Source: Chitinophaga ginsengisegetis (GTDB taxonomy: Bacteria > Bacteroidota > Bacteroidia > Chitinophagales > Chitinophagaceae). From it: a DNA stretch of 64,000 bases. The notes beneath the pieces are model-generated. The model saw only the letters and a program-made list of their open reading frames with translations. It ran no database searches and had not been told where the DNA came from. Shown here piece after piece: positions 33,876 through 42,716 of the stretch (position 1 is the stretch's first letter; each line of letters starts with the position of its first letter). A program made the position numbers and the translations under genes. The stretch is from NCBI RefSeq assembly GCF_900168065.1, contig NZ_FUZZ01000001.1, forward strand, positions 1,364,001-1,428,000, in the 5' to 3' direction.

Positions 33876-34988
33876 TTACACTTTCACATATATCTTCCGC
33901 CTGTCCATCACATACCCAAGCAGCCACATCATCAGCATATAAGCAATAGCAAACAACAGGGAAGCATTTTTGTCAGATAACCAACTGCTAAAAGCATCCC
34001 TGTAAATAATCCCTTTCACCGATCCTCCGTTTATGCGTATCATCCCCATCAGCACAATCACTACCCACGCAACAATGTAGATGAACAAGGGATTTTTACC
34101 GAATACTTCAAAGAAGTAAGTCCATTTCCGGAATAACCATACATCTATGATGGTAATCAATGCAGCGAGGATCAGCAAATCAAAACCGGTGGCATAAATA
34201 ACATAGGAGCTGGTCCAGAGCGGCTTATTGATAGGCAGCCACCTGTTCCACAACGCGCCGGCTGCCACCAGCAATATGCCGGCAGCAAACAATTTCAGTA
34301 CACCTCCATTCTTCTGCACAAAACTCCCCGTAAGAAACCCTGCCACCACATTAACAACAGCAGGAAATGTGCTCAATAGCCCCAGCGGGTCAAACGGAAA
34401 GCCATAATGCTTATACATATGCCCCGGAGATAAATAAAGCGCGTCCAATCTGCCAACCACATTGCCTTCCAGGCTGTAAGGGCCGGGCGGTACACCAAAA
34501 CAATACAGCACATACCAATACAACAATAATATCAATACGCACATGATAACGAGCGTCCGGCTATTGCAATAACGGATCATAAAAGCTGCGATGCAGTAAC
34601 AAACCGCAATACGCTGTAAAACGCCCCAGATCCGTATGTCAGCCAGAGGCTTCCACATATAATGACCCTGTTCGTACTGAACAAAAGGGAACATACCGAG
34701 CAATAAGCCATTTACAAAAATGATGGCTGTACGTTTGAATACCTTCCCCATAAATTCAGTATGAGCAAAACTTTTCATCTTCCTCATACTGAAACTAAGC
34801 GCGTTTCCTACCACAAACAGGAAGGAAGGAAACACCAGGTCGGTCACCGTAAATCCGTGCCAGTCGGAGTGCTTAAAAGGCGCATAAATCGCATTCCAGT
34901 TGCCGGGTGTATTCACCACTATCATGAAAGCAACAGTCATGCCTCTCAGCACATCCAACGCAGGGTATCTTTCCGGTACAGATTTCAT
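33876..34988 (-). CDS. nagX: NagX-like membrane protein (DUF5009/heparan-alpha-glucosaminide N-acetyltransferase family)
   Basis: A 370-aa inner-membrane protein with about ten helices. It opens with the acyltransferase-like signature PALDVLRGMTVAFMIVVNTP, then WHGFTVTDLVFPSFLFVVG. In related GlcNAc clusters this family is called NagX and is thought to move or acetylate glucosamine-type sugars across the inner membrane; human HGSNAT is the known relative. Last gene of the GlcNAc operon, 6 bp after the GH16 gene. Confidence 0.85.
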   Translation of the reverse strand: MKSVPERYPALDVLRGMTVAFMIVVNTPGNWNAIYAPFKHSDWHGFTVTDLVFPSFLFVVGNALSFSMRKMKSFAHTEFMGKVFKRTAIIFVNGLLLGMFPFVQYEQGHYMWKPLADIRIWGVLQRIAVCYCIAAFMIRYCNSRTLVIMCVLILLLYWYVLYCFGVPPGPYSLEGNVVGRLDALYLSPGHMYKHYGFPFDPLGLLSTFPAVVNVVAGFLTGSFVQKNGGVLKLFAAGILLVAAGALWNRWLPINKPLWTSSYVIYATGFDLLILAALITIIDVWLFRKWTYFFEVFGKNPLFIYIVAWVVIVLMGMIRINGGSVKGIIYRDAFSSWLSDKNASLLFAIAYMLMMWLLGYVMDRRKIYVKV

Positions 34989-34994
34989 ACTTAA

Positions 34995-35798
34995 TTAAGA
35001 TAAGGGGGTAAATTTGAATTCGTGTATAATGATTTCTACAGCGTTGCCATTAGAAGGCGGTGCATTAAAAAGCCAGAGGTTCATGTGTATGGGCATTTGT
35101 AAGGTACTGATAGAGGTGGGTGTAGTCCAGGTTTTCGTTTCAAACTGGTTCAGGTTTCCATTCTGGAAGCCGTGCAAACTCTGAAAGTGAATGGAGGTGG
35201 CATCGCGCCGGAACCGGTGTGTGGTATAGGTTCCGTTCAGCACAAAATCCTTTGCATAGGTTACGTTGCTGATGCCGGTATCACCGGTAGCCGGCCAAAC
35301 CGTATAGTTCAGTATCGGCGCGTTGGGATACCCCCATCTTGAAAACTCAATATCCATTTCATCGAAACGGCTGTTCCCGGAATAATTAAAAAGCCCGAAT
35401 ACAATATTTTTATCCAGCGCATTTACGGCTCCTTCGATCTTCCATTGGTAGGTGCCATATCCGAACAACTGGGTGCTTCTTACTTCTGCACATTCCCACC
35501 GGCCGGTATCATTATGCTTTTTAAGCACCAGGTGTAACCGCCCGTTGCTGTCTACCCAAACGTTATCACCGCTCCAGTAATTATTGTGAGGCCCTTGCTG
35601 ACCGGCCGGCTCCTTTACGATCCAGGTGTAGCCGGAAAACTGGATGGTGGTTTGGTTTATGCCGTTCACCGCAACCGTATTGGCTTTGCCGTGCTGCACA
35701 CTTGCTTTTGTTTGAACCGGGCCATCGGGCCTGGAGGAGGTACAATTTGCAAAACAAACAGGGATGGCTGCCAACAGCCATACAAAAATGCTTTTCAT
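34995..35798 (-). CDS. GH16-family glycoside hydrolase lipoprotein
   Basis: A 267-aa protein from the start MKSIFVWLLA (the frame stays open to 35852). Lipobox FANC gives Cys19. The jelly-roll domain carries the GH16 active site as FDEMDIEF, with Glu147 as nucleophile, Asp149, and Glu151 as acid/base, all present. GH16 enzymes cut beta-1,3/1,4-glucans, galactans and related polymers and can transglycosylate. In this operon it may act on the backbone of a mixed or GlcNAc-containing polymer; that is inference. Between the CBM9-like and nagX genes. Confidence 0.85.
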   Translation of the reverse strand: MKSIFVWLLAAIPVCFANCTSSRPDGPVQTKASVQHGKANTVAVNGINQTTIQFSGYTWIVKEPAGQQGPHNNYWSGDNVWVDSNGRLHLVLKKHNDTGRWECAEVRSTQLFGYGTYQWKIEGAVNALDKNIVFGLFNYSGNSRFDEMDIEFSRWGYPNAPILNYTVWPATGDTGISNVTYAKDFVLNGTYTTHRFRRDATSIHFQSLHGFQNGNLNQFETKTWTTPTSISTLQMPIHMNLWLFNAPPSNGNAVEIIIHEFKFTPLS

Positions 35799-35829
35799 AA
35801 CTTTGTACTTTTTATAGGTTATTGAATAA

Positions 35830-36474
35830 TCAGAGAAAACAGATGTCAGCAAAATCTTCCCGCCGGTGGAAATCGGGCATAGCGGCCTTTACATCATTCC
35901 AGGTTAAAAAGTGTGGCGCCGGCATTTCATCTCCGCATTTATAAAAATTGCCTTTTACCTTCATGGCGGTGAGCGTGGTAATGTTATGATAGCTAAATAC
36001 CACCGCTGGTATAATCACCGTTAATTCCCAAACAAATGACCTCCTGCCCTGCTCCACTGCCGATATGATATGAGTAGCGGTGGTGATCAGGTCAGTAGCC
36101 GTAACGGGCAGCGGGGCCCTGTTTTCACGGCTGGATCCAAACCCGGCTTTACACCAGCCGATGCAGTTAAACTCCAGGTTATAATAGTTGCCGCCATCGT
36201 CGCAGGCTACAAAAAATTCCACGCAGCTGTCTTTATGAATATCCCCGTTGGTAGAAGCCGCCGCCAGCAAATGACTTTCCTTTACGTAGTATTTGAGCAG
36301 GATGGCATCTTCACTATGGGCAATGGAAAACGCTGCCTCCACTGCATGCGCATACTGAGGCCAGGGGTTACAACTGATCGGGATCACCTGTAGCCTGTCC
36401 AGCAGCCTGCTCACTTCAGCAGGCGCGGGTTTACCATACAACGGAATAAAGGGCACCTCCAGTTTCCGCATCAT
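35830..36474 (-). CDS. Carbohydrate-binding family 9-like protein
   Basis: A 214-aa protein without signal peptide, with a CBM9-like beta sandwich: AFSIAHSEDAILLKYYVKES, SCVEFFVACDDGGNYYNLEF, and FVWELTVIIPAVVF. Proteins of this type (DOMON/CBM9_1-like) occur inside many Bacteroidota polysaccharide loci and bind sugars. Its ATG overlaps the nagB stop (ATGA at 36471-36474), so it is co-translated with NagB. Lack of an export signal is odd for a binding module and suggests a cytoplasmic sugar-handling role or non-classical export. Confidence 0.8.
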   Translation of the reverse strand: MMRKLEVPFIPLYGKPAPAEVSRLLDRLQVIPISCNPWPQYAHAVEAAFSIAHSEDAILLKYYVKESHLLAAASTNGDIHKDSCVEFFVACDDGGNYYNLEFNCIGWCKAGFGSSRENRAPLPVTATDLITTATHIISAVEQGRRSFVWELTVIIPAVVFSYHNITTLTAMKVKGNFYKCGDEMPAPHFLTWNDVKAAMPDFHRREDFADICFL

Positions 36475-37244
36475 GATACCTTTTGATGACTTAGCCGGGC
36501 ACTACTTTCCTCATCCAGGAAAAGTATGGCGCCGGGGTGGTTTCGCAGGATAGTAGCCGGATATTGTTCCTGTATATCCCGGTGAATAGTATCATATATT
36601 GCCGCTGCTTTCCGTGGGCCGGGTACTACGCAAAAAATATACGGCGCTGCCAGCAGTGTGGGGATGGTTAATGTAACGGCATGTGTGGGCACTTCTTCCA
36701 ACGTGGTGAAGCAACCGTCGTTTACCTGTTGCTGCCGGCACACTTCATCCAGCGTTACTATTTTCACTTTTTGCGGATCTTTAAAATCCGCCACGGGCGG
36801 ATCATTGAAAGCAAGGTGACCATTCTCTCCTATTCCCATACATACTATATCTGCAGGATACGTTTGCAGCAGCGCAGTATATTTTTCACAGGCTGTTTCC
36901 GTGCCACTGCCATCGATATAGTGAATGGTATGAAAGGGTAATGCGTCAAAGATCCGGTGCTTCAAAAAGTTGCCAAATCCCTGTGGTGCATCTGCCGGCA
37001 GGCCAATGTATTCATCCATGTGAAAAGCATTTACGCGGTTCCACTCCATGCCGTTCTCGTGTAGCAGTGCTTCCAGGAACTCGTTCTGGGAAGGGGCAGC
37101 TGCAAAAATGATATTCACTTCTTTTTTATTTCCCAATAAATACCGGAGGGTGGTTGCCGCCATTGCTGCAGCTGCCCTGCCCATTTCCTGCCGGTCCGGA
37201 TAAATCTTCGCGGTTAATTTCCCTGCTTTAAATTCCTTTATCAT
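36471..37244 (-). CDS. nagB: Glucosamine-6-phosphate deaminase (NagB family, GENGH variant)
   Basis: A 257-aa cytoplasmic enzyme that converts glucosamine-6-P to fructose-6-P and ammonia. Visible motifs: IIFAAAPSQNEF (phosphate loop), AFHMDEYIG (catalytic Asp) and MGIGENGHLAFNDPP. In E. coli NagB the last block is NDGHIAFNEP; here the Asp is Asn and the Glu is Asp, while the His is kept. This marks a distinct subgroup related to galactosamine-6-P isomerases. Position between NagA and the CBM9-like gene supports the deaminase role. Starts 11 bp after nagA. Confidence 0.88.
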   Translation of the reverse strand: MIKEFKAGKLTAKIYPDRQEMGRAAAAMAATTLRYLLGNKKEVNIIFAAAPSQNEFLEALLHENGMEWNRVNAFHMDEYIGLPADAPQGFGNFLKHRIFDALPFHTIHYIDGSGTETACEKYTALLQTYPADIVCMGIGENGHLAFNDPPVADFKDPQKVKIVTLDEVCRQQQVNDGCFTTLEEVPTHAVTLTIPTLLAAPYIFCVVPGPRKAAAIYDTIHRDIQEQYPATILRNHPGAILFLDEESSARLSHQKVS

Positions 37245-37255
37245 GTTTGTTTTAT

Positions 37256-38464
37256 TTAGATAAGATAACCGGAGAAAGATTCTTTCGACATGTACACAAT
37301 GTTTCCGTTCACGATGGTGGTGTCAATGTTTATCCCGTCGTCGAAGATGACGAGATCCGCATCCTTGCCTTTTACCACTGTTCCTTTCCGGTCCTGTATA
37401 TGAAGAATAGATGCGGGCGTTTCACTCATCATCCTTACCGCATCACGCAGGGGTATCTCTGCCAGTTCTATCATGTTCCGCACTAACCGGTCGGCAGTAG
37501 CTACGCTTCCTGCAAAAGCGCTGCGGTCGGGCAATTTGGCTACGCCATCTTCTACCAGCACATTCAAACCATCTTTAAGGCTGCCTAATACCGATGGTCC
37601 TTCCGGCATGGCCGCAGCCCGCATGGCATCGGTGATCAGGGCGGTACGTTCGGGGCCTTTAATTTTATACACCAGCTTCAGCAACGGGGCAGGCAAATGA
37701 ATACCATCAGCAATGATCTCTACGGTCATGCCGTCGATCAGGTAAGCGCTTTCAATGACCCCGGCATAGCGGTACGCATTACGCCGCGAAACACCGGACA
37801 TACAGGAATAGAAATGTGTAGCATGTGTAAAACCTGCTTCATAGCCTTTTATCACTTCTTCATAAATGGCATCGGTATGCGCCAGTGCTGCCAGGATATT
37901 CCTGTTGGTTAAATATCTTCCGAATTCCAATGCGCCGGGCAGCTCAGGCGCAGCGCTCCATCTTTTGATGGCCGGCGAGCGGGAAAGTATGTCCACGTAT
38001 TCAGCAGGGTCGGGATGGCGGATATACCGCGGGTCCTGCGCGCCCTTCTGCTGCATGGAAAAATATGGCCCTTCAATATGCAGTCCGGCAAATGCGGCGC
38101 CTTTATCATTCAGTTTGTGCGCCTGTTCATAAATAGCCAGGGTATCCAGCAAATCCTGCTTATCGCAGCTCAGGGTGGTGGGCATCATGGCCGTGGTGCC
38201 ATAACGCGCATGCGTAATCGCAATCTGCAGGAAAGCTTCGATTGTATTGTCCATAAAGTCGTGTCCACCGCCACCATGCACATGCATATCTATAAAGCCG
38301 GGCGCAATGTATTTTCCGCGGGCATCGATCTCTGTTGCGCCGGGTATTGCTATGTTTTTATCGCTCACCTCTGCGATGATGCCATCTGCAATGATCACGC
38401 AACCACCGCTAATCGTGCGTTGCGGCGTAAGCACCGTTCCGTTATATATCTTCAGATATTTCAT
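37256..38464 (-). CDS. nagA: N-acetylglucosamine-6-phosphate deacetylase
   Basis: A 402-aa amidohydrolase that removes acetate from GlcNAc-6-P. Metal and catalytic motifs: GFIDMHVHGGGG (His61, His63), GLHIEGPYFS (Glu131), ALAHTDA, FTHATHFYSCM and ALITDAMRAA (catalytic Asp). Normal length. Its ATG shares one base with the stop of the MFS gene (TAATG at 38462-38466), giving tight coupling within the GlcNAc operon. Confidence 0.95.
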   Translation of the reverse strand: MKYLKIYNGTVLTPQRTISGGCVIIADGIIAEVSDKNIAIPGATEIDARGKYIAPGFIDMHVHGGGGHDFMDNTIEAFLQIAITHARYGTTAMMPTTLSCDKQDLLDTLAIYEQAHKLNDKGAAFAGLHIEGPYFSMQQKGAQDPRYIRHPDPAEYVDILSRSPAIKRWSAAPELPGALEFGRYLTNRNILAALAHTDAIYEEVIKGYEAGFTHATHFYSCMSGVSRRNAYRYAGVIESAYLIDGMTVEIIADGIHLPAPLLKLVYKIKGPERTALITDAMRAAAMPEGPSVLGSLKDGLNVLVEDGVAKLPDRSAFAGSVATADRLVRNMIELAEIPLRDAVRMMSETPASILHIQDRKGTVVKGKDADLVIFDDGINIDTTIVNGNIVYMSKESFSGYLI

Positions 38465-39795
38465 TATTCATTTATGGTTTTCCGGTTCCAGCTTCTCAGG
38501 CCAAATGCATAAAATGCGTAAAAGATCAGGTAGCCATAACAGGGCAATAGTACCAGGTAGGCAATGCGCAATCCATACTTATCGGCCCAATAGCCATACA
38601 GGAGCGGCAAAATAGCATTGCCGCATAATCCCATCACCAGTAAAGAGGCGCCTGTTTTTATAAAGCGTCCGAGGTGGTCGAGCGCCAGTGGCCATATTCC
38701 CGCCCATATCATGGAGTTGGCGAATCCCAGGAGTACAATACACCATACAGAAACATCCGTGTGATGCCCCAACAGCGGCACCTTTCCCTGTACAAAGGGA
38801 ATCATACAGCTGAACAAAAGACCCAGTACCGTACAGATACGCAGCGCCGTCAGTTGCGAAAGGAACCGTGGTATCAATAAAATACCCAGTATATAACCCG
38901 TGATAGTGGCCGCTAAAGTATACGACGGAAATATCTTTGCTTCGAGAAATGGCATCCCCATACTGGAAGCGTAGTTGATGATACTGTCCACCGCAATCAC
39001 CTGTGAGCCTACGTGAAAGAAAATGGCTACCGCGCCTAACACCAGGTGCGGAAATTCCAGGATGCTTTTCGGGCGCTCCTGTGGAACCGCCGTAGCTGTG
39101 GGTTCCGTATCGGTATCAATTTCCGGCAAAGGAGAAAATCTTATCAATAATCCCAACAAAAATAAAACAACAGATACCACTGCATAAGGTACCACCACCC
39201 GTTGGATCAGCTGGTCCAGTATCACTTCCTTTTCCTGTCCCTGCATGGCGGGAAGCTCCCTGAAAAGCGTTTGATCGCCCGGCCGGATAATAGCCACCGC
39301 AAATAAAAGCGGCGCCAGTATGCCGGCTGCTTTGTTGCAGATACCCATAATGCTGAAACGCTGCGCGGCCCGCTCCTTGTCGCCGAGTATAGTGATATAT
39401 GGATTGGCCGCGGTTTGAAGGATAGCAAGGCCCAAACCGATCGTGAAAAGCCCCGCCAGGAAAAGCGGATAAGCCCTCGTAATACCCGCGGGCACAAAGA
39501 GCAATGTACCGGATGCCATGATCCAGAACCCGATCATCATTCCCTTGCGGAAACCTGTTTTCTTCAACAGGTAGCCGGCCGGCAACGACATCACCAGGTA
39601 AGCAATATAAAAAGCAAATGCCACCAGGTAGGATTGAAAATTATTGAGTTCACAGCCTATCTTAAAATAAGGGATCAGGATCGCATTGATCCAGGTGACC
39701 ATCCCAAAAATAAAAAACATCAACCCGATGATCATAATGGGGATGGTATCTTCCCTTCGTTTATACAATACTCCCTGCATGTTCATATGTGTCAT
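38464..39795 (-). CDS. nagP: Sugar MFS transporter (FucP/NagP-like, FHS family)
   Basis: A 443-aa inner-membrane permease with 12 helices. The first part, MVTWINAILIPYFKIGCELN and SLPAGYLLKKTGFRKGM, is typical of the fucose-galactose-glucose:H+ symporter group, to which NagP of Shewanella-type GlcNAc pathways belongs. Located between GH20 and nagA, so GlcNAc or a GlcNAc oligosaccharide is the likely cargo. Overlaps the GH20 stop/start (ATGA at 39792-39795). No sugar kinase (nagK) is present in the window. Confidence 0.9.
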   Translation of the reverse strand: MTHMNMQGVLYKRREDTIPIMIIGLMFFIFGMVTWINAILIPYFKIGCELNNFQSYLVAFAFYIAYLVMSLPAGYLLKKTGFRKGMMIGFWIMASGTLLFVPAGITRAYPLFLAGLFTIGLGLAILQTAANPYITILGDKERAAQRFSIMGICNKAAGILAPLLFAVAIIRPGDQTLFRELPAMQGQEKEVILDQLIQRVVVPYAVVSVVLFLLGLLIRFSPLPEIDTDTEPTATAVPQERPKSILEFPHLVLGAVAIFFHVGSQVIAVDSIINYASSMGMPFLEAKIFPSYTLAATITGYILGILLIPRFLSQLTALRICTVLGLLFSCMIPFVQGKVPLLGHHTDVSVWCIVLLGFANSMIWAGIWPLALDHLGRFIKTGASLLVMGLCGNAILPLLYGYWADKYGLRIAYLVLLPCYGYLIFYAFYAFGLRSWNRKTINE

Positions 39796-41321
39796 TTGTT
39801 AGCCTCCAGCTTAGTTCTTAACTGATTCCATCTTTCATTACGTAAGGTATTTTCTGTTTCAATCTCAGCAGGAAACAATACGTCCCTGTTCATAAGAGAG
39901 AAACGTTTGTTCAGCTCCTCCGGCTTCAGATCATTGAGCTGTTGCAGCAGGCCCGCAGCCTGATTGCGGGTGTAGGCAACATCATTCATCCTGGCTTCTA
40001 TCATTAAACAAGACAGGTAATAAACCCGGATATCACTCAATAACAGGAAGTGACCGAAGCTGGCTTTGTTAGCGGAAGGTTGCAGGGAATATAGCACCCT
40101 GGCTGTTTCCCGGGCACTGTCCAGCAACGCGGCAAGCGAAACGCCCGGCTTCACCACCGCTCCCTGTGATACTTCATAAGGCGTTTTCTTCAGGGCATTC
40201 CAAAATGACAGGGCCTGCGTTTCATTAAAGCCGTATTGATCTTTGCAGTAGCGTGCAATGAATTTTTCTACCTCCAGCGGAGCTGTGGTACGCAAACTTT
40301 CAAAATACGCCGCTATCAGCATATCAAACCCCGTGATGGGATATACCCGGCGAATCGCATACAGGTCCGTAATATCGTTGGCCGACTCAAACACCGGCGA
40401 ATATATTCCGGAGGTAGACCACGAAGTCATGATCATACCACGGTAACCCAGCTTCCTCGCCTGCGGAATAAAGTCACGGATATTATTAAAATGTTTCTCC
40501 CAGTCGGTCAGGAAATAATTATCAGGACCACTCCGGATAGCCGGGGAACCCCATATTTCAAACCCGCTCTGCATAAGCTTTTCATGATCTCCAAAACGGT
40601 TAAGGTCCCATCCATAGTTCCAGTCTATAAAAACAGTTTGCTTTGGTAAGCCCTGTAACGCGTCGGGATATTTCAATGCAATATCTGCCCATACTACCGG
40701 TATCTTGCCCAACCTTACTACTTCTTCACACAACATTTTTATGTAATCTCCATACAAACGTCCTTTGCCCACTTTTGCTACTTTTTGTCTGGAGGCTTCC
40801 GAATGACCAAGCAGATAAGTTTCATCGCCTCCAATATGAATATACCGGGAGGTATGTGTGGAGATGAGATCCTTATACAGCTCACTAAATAGTACCTTGC
40901 AGGCTGCCTCTTTGGTTGGGTTCACCTGGGAATAATCTTTCTGGTCTTCCCGGAGTTCCCGGTAGCGCCAGTGCCGGAGAATATATTCAACATGGCCAAA
41001 GCTTTGCTGGAGAGGGATCACATCAATCCCCAACCCGTTACAGTACTTTACAAAATCAATAACCTCCGTTCGCGTGTAGGCGTACCGGTTGGAAATAACG
41101 GCGTGTTGCTGATAGGGATAGGTGGCCTCCCATTCCATCACCAGTGTGTTGATGCCATGTTCACTTAACTGCCGCGCAAAGGCTTTCAACGCCGGCATCT
41201 TCATCACCTGTATGCGCAGGTCGAGATGAAAACCTTTCACGCGGAAAGTATTCGCCTGGCCACTTACGGAAAGATACATGGCCAATATAAACACCACTGT
41301 TAATACACGCTTTGCCATCAT
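39792..41321 (-). CDS. GH20-family beta-N-acetylhexosaminidase, secreted
   Basis: A 509-aa enzyme with a signal peptide (residues 1-21, cut near VSG-QA). The (beta/alpha)8 barrel starts at VKGFHLDLR and shows the catalytic pair in HIGGDETYL (Asp166-Glu167). The region after residue 380 is helical. The usual N-terminal GH20b domain is absent. It would release GlcNAc (or GalNAc) from the non-reducing end of chito-oligosaccharides in the periplasm. Between the GH18-like and MFS genes. An alternative start one codon later cannot be excluded. Confidence 0.9.
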   Translation of the reverse strand: MMAKRVLTVVFILAMYLSVSGQANTFRVKGFHLDLRIQVMKMPALKAFARQLSEHGINTLVMEWEATYPYQQHAVISNRYAYTRTEVIDFVKYCNGLGIDVIPLQQSFGHVEYILRHWRYRELREDQKDYSQVNPTKEAACKVLFSELYKDLISTHTSRYIHIGGDETYLLGHSEASRQKVAKVGKGRLYGDYIKMLCEEVVRLGKIPVVWADIALKYPDALQGLPKQTVFIDWNYGWDLNRFGDHEKLMQSGFEIWGSPAIRSGPDNYFLTDWEKHFNNIRDFIPQARKLGYRGMIMTSWSTSGIYSPVFESANDITDLYAIRRVYPITGFDMLIAAYFESLRTTAPLEVEKFIARYCKDQYGFNETQALSFWNALKKTPYEVSQGAVVKPGVSLAALLDSARETARVLYSLQPSANKASFGHFLLLSDIRVYYLSCLMIEARMNDVAYTRNQAAGLLQQLNDLKPEELNKRFSLMNRDVLFPAEIETENTLRNERWNQLRTKLEANK

Positions 41322-41334
41322 AGTACTGCTTGTT

Positions 41335-42684
41335 TTATTTCAATACGTTGAATATAGTGCCGGTTAAAGAATTGGCGCCTTTTACATCATAATCGCCCGT
41401 CCAGATATAAGCACCGAGGAAACCATTCTGTTTAAGATAAGTGGCTTTCTGCGTTACCAGTGGTAAGCCATTAAAGTATACCCCTTTGGAAATCGCCGCG
41501 TATTCCTTATCAGACGCAGTAGGCACTGCTGCCAGGATATCCTTGTAGGGAATATAGTTATAAGACGACCAGCTCAGGTTGTTCCCGTCTGCATCCAGCT
41601 GGTTATATCGCAGTCCGAACGCCGGTATGCCAAGCACCAGTTTTGAAGCGGGGTACTTTGCTTTCCACAGCTGCGCGCCGGCCACAAAATAATCATATCC
41701 CGAAGGCTGGCCCGGAACCTTACCCGGCCCTACATGCACGCCGTCTTCGAAGGCATGCACGTTTAGCCAGGTGGCGGCGGAGAGATCAGGATAACGATCA
41801 TGATATTGATTGGTGGGTACTGTTACTGAAATAATAGCGCCTGCGCCAAGTGCCGCCCGCAGCTCGTTCAATAACAAACCCGTTGCTGCAATGTTAGCAT
41901 TAATAATAGCAGAAGATGCGTTGATATCCGTCATCATGATATCCACACCATCCATTTTCTTCGCGGCAATATAACCTGCAATGGCCTTTACCAGCGCCGC
42001 TCTTTTTGCCGCATCAGTGATCACAGCGCCAAAATTATTACTCTGGCTTACGCTCCATCCATCGCCCGACAACGTGCCGCTTACACACAGCAGTACCGGC
42101 ACGCCGTTGATGTGCGCCCTGCCTGTCAGCTCCTCGGCCTTGCGGTAAGGTTCTCCTTTCGATATATCCATCACACCGGCGGCTGTGATAGTGCCTACTT
42201 TGTACGCCAGATGTGTGATCGTGTTCCAGTCGATATACTTATAGCCGGCTGTATCATTCAGGTATGCCAGCACAACACCGGCAGCCGTCTTTTTCTGATA
42301 CGTGTCAGGCACTACAAAAACATCGCGGTAGCGACTGGTGGTTTTACCTTCATAAGACACCTCCAGGCGGATACGGAAAGCGCCGCCGGTTGTGGCTGTA
42401 AATGCAAAGGTATCGGCAGTAGACACTTCTTTGTCGTTTACTTTCCACGAAATGGCCACTTTGCCTCCGGGAGAATATTGCATACCGGTGAAGGGCAGCT
42501 TCTCTCCTATCATCAACACCCTTACACTGTCCGGGCTTTCCGGGAACAGGGCCGCTTCATTGAATACGCGCGGTGTGAACGGCCTTCCATCGGCCTGTTC
42601 ATCTGCTTCATCTTTTTTACATCCTGCTATCATCAGGCAGCATCCCATAAAAACCGCCAGCAATAAATAAATGGATCGTTTCAT
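41335..42684 (-). CDS. GH18-like surface lipoprotein, probably catalytically dead (glycan-binding)
   Basis: A 449-aa lipoprotein (lipobox MIAGC, Cys22). Residues about 45-130 form a PKD/Ig-like beta domain (SWKVNDKEVSTADTFAFTAT). Residues about 135-449 are a GH18 barrel (TITHLAYKVGTI, VLLCVSGTLSG, KLVLGIPAFGLRYN, GFLGAYIWTGDYD). The catalytic DGxDxDxE motif reads DGVDIMMT: the first two Asp are kept, but the third Asp is Met and the acid Glu is Thr. It sits directly after susD, the usual place of a SusE-like surface glycan-binding protein. Inference: it binds GlcNAc polymers without cutting. Confidence 0.83.
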   Translation of the reverse strand: MKRSIYLLLAVFMGCCLMIAGCKKDEADEQADGRPFTPRVFNEAALFPESPDSVRVLMIGEKLPFTGMQYSPGGKVAISWKVNDKEVSTADTFAFTATTGGAFRIRLEVSYEGKTTSRYRDVFVVPDTYQKKTAAGVVLAYLNDTAGYKYIDWNTITHLAYKVGTITAAGVMDISKGEPYRKAEELTGRAHINGVPVLLCVSGTLSGDGWSVSQSNNFGAVITDAAKRAALVKAIAGYIAAKKMDGVDIMMTDINASSAIINANIAATGLLLNELRAALGAGAIISVTVPTNQYHDRYPDLSAATWLNVHAFEDGVHVGPGKVPGQPSGYDYFVAGAQLWKAKYPASKLVLGIPAFGLRYNQLDADGNNLSWSSYNYIPYKDILAAVPTASDKEYAAISKGVYFNGLPLVTQKATYLKQNGFLGAYIWTGDYDVKGANSLTGTIFNVLK

Positions 42685-42716
42685 CAGTTAATATTTTTAT
42701 TCCTGTGTTTGGATGT

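Noticed and set aside
33679..33942. 87-codon open frame over the 11-bp repeat
   Set aside because: Its codons merely follow the repeat, and it runs into the nagX-like gene on the other strand; no protein features.
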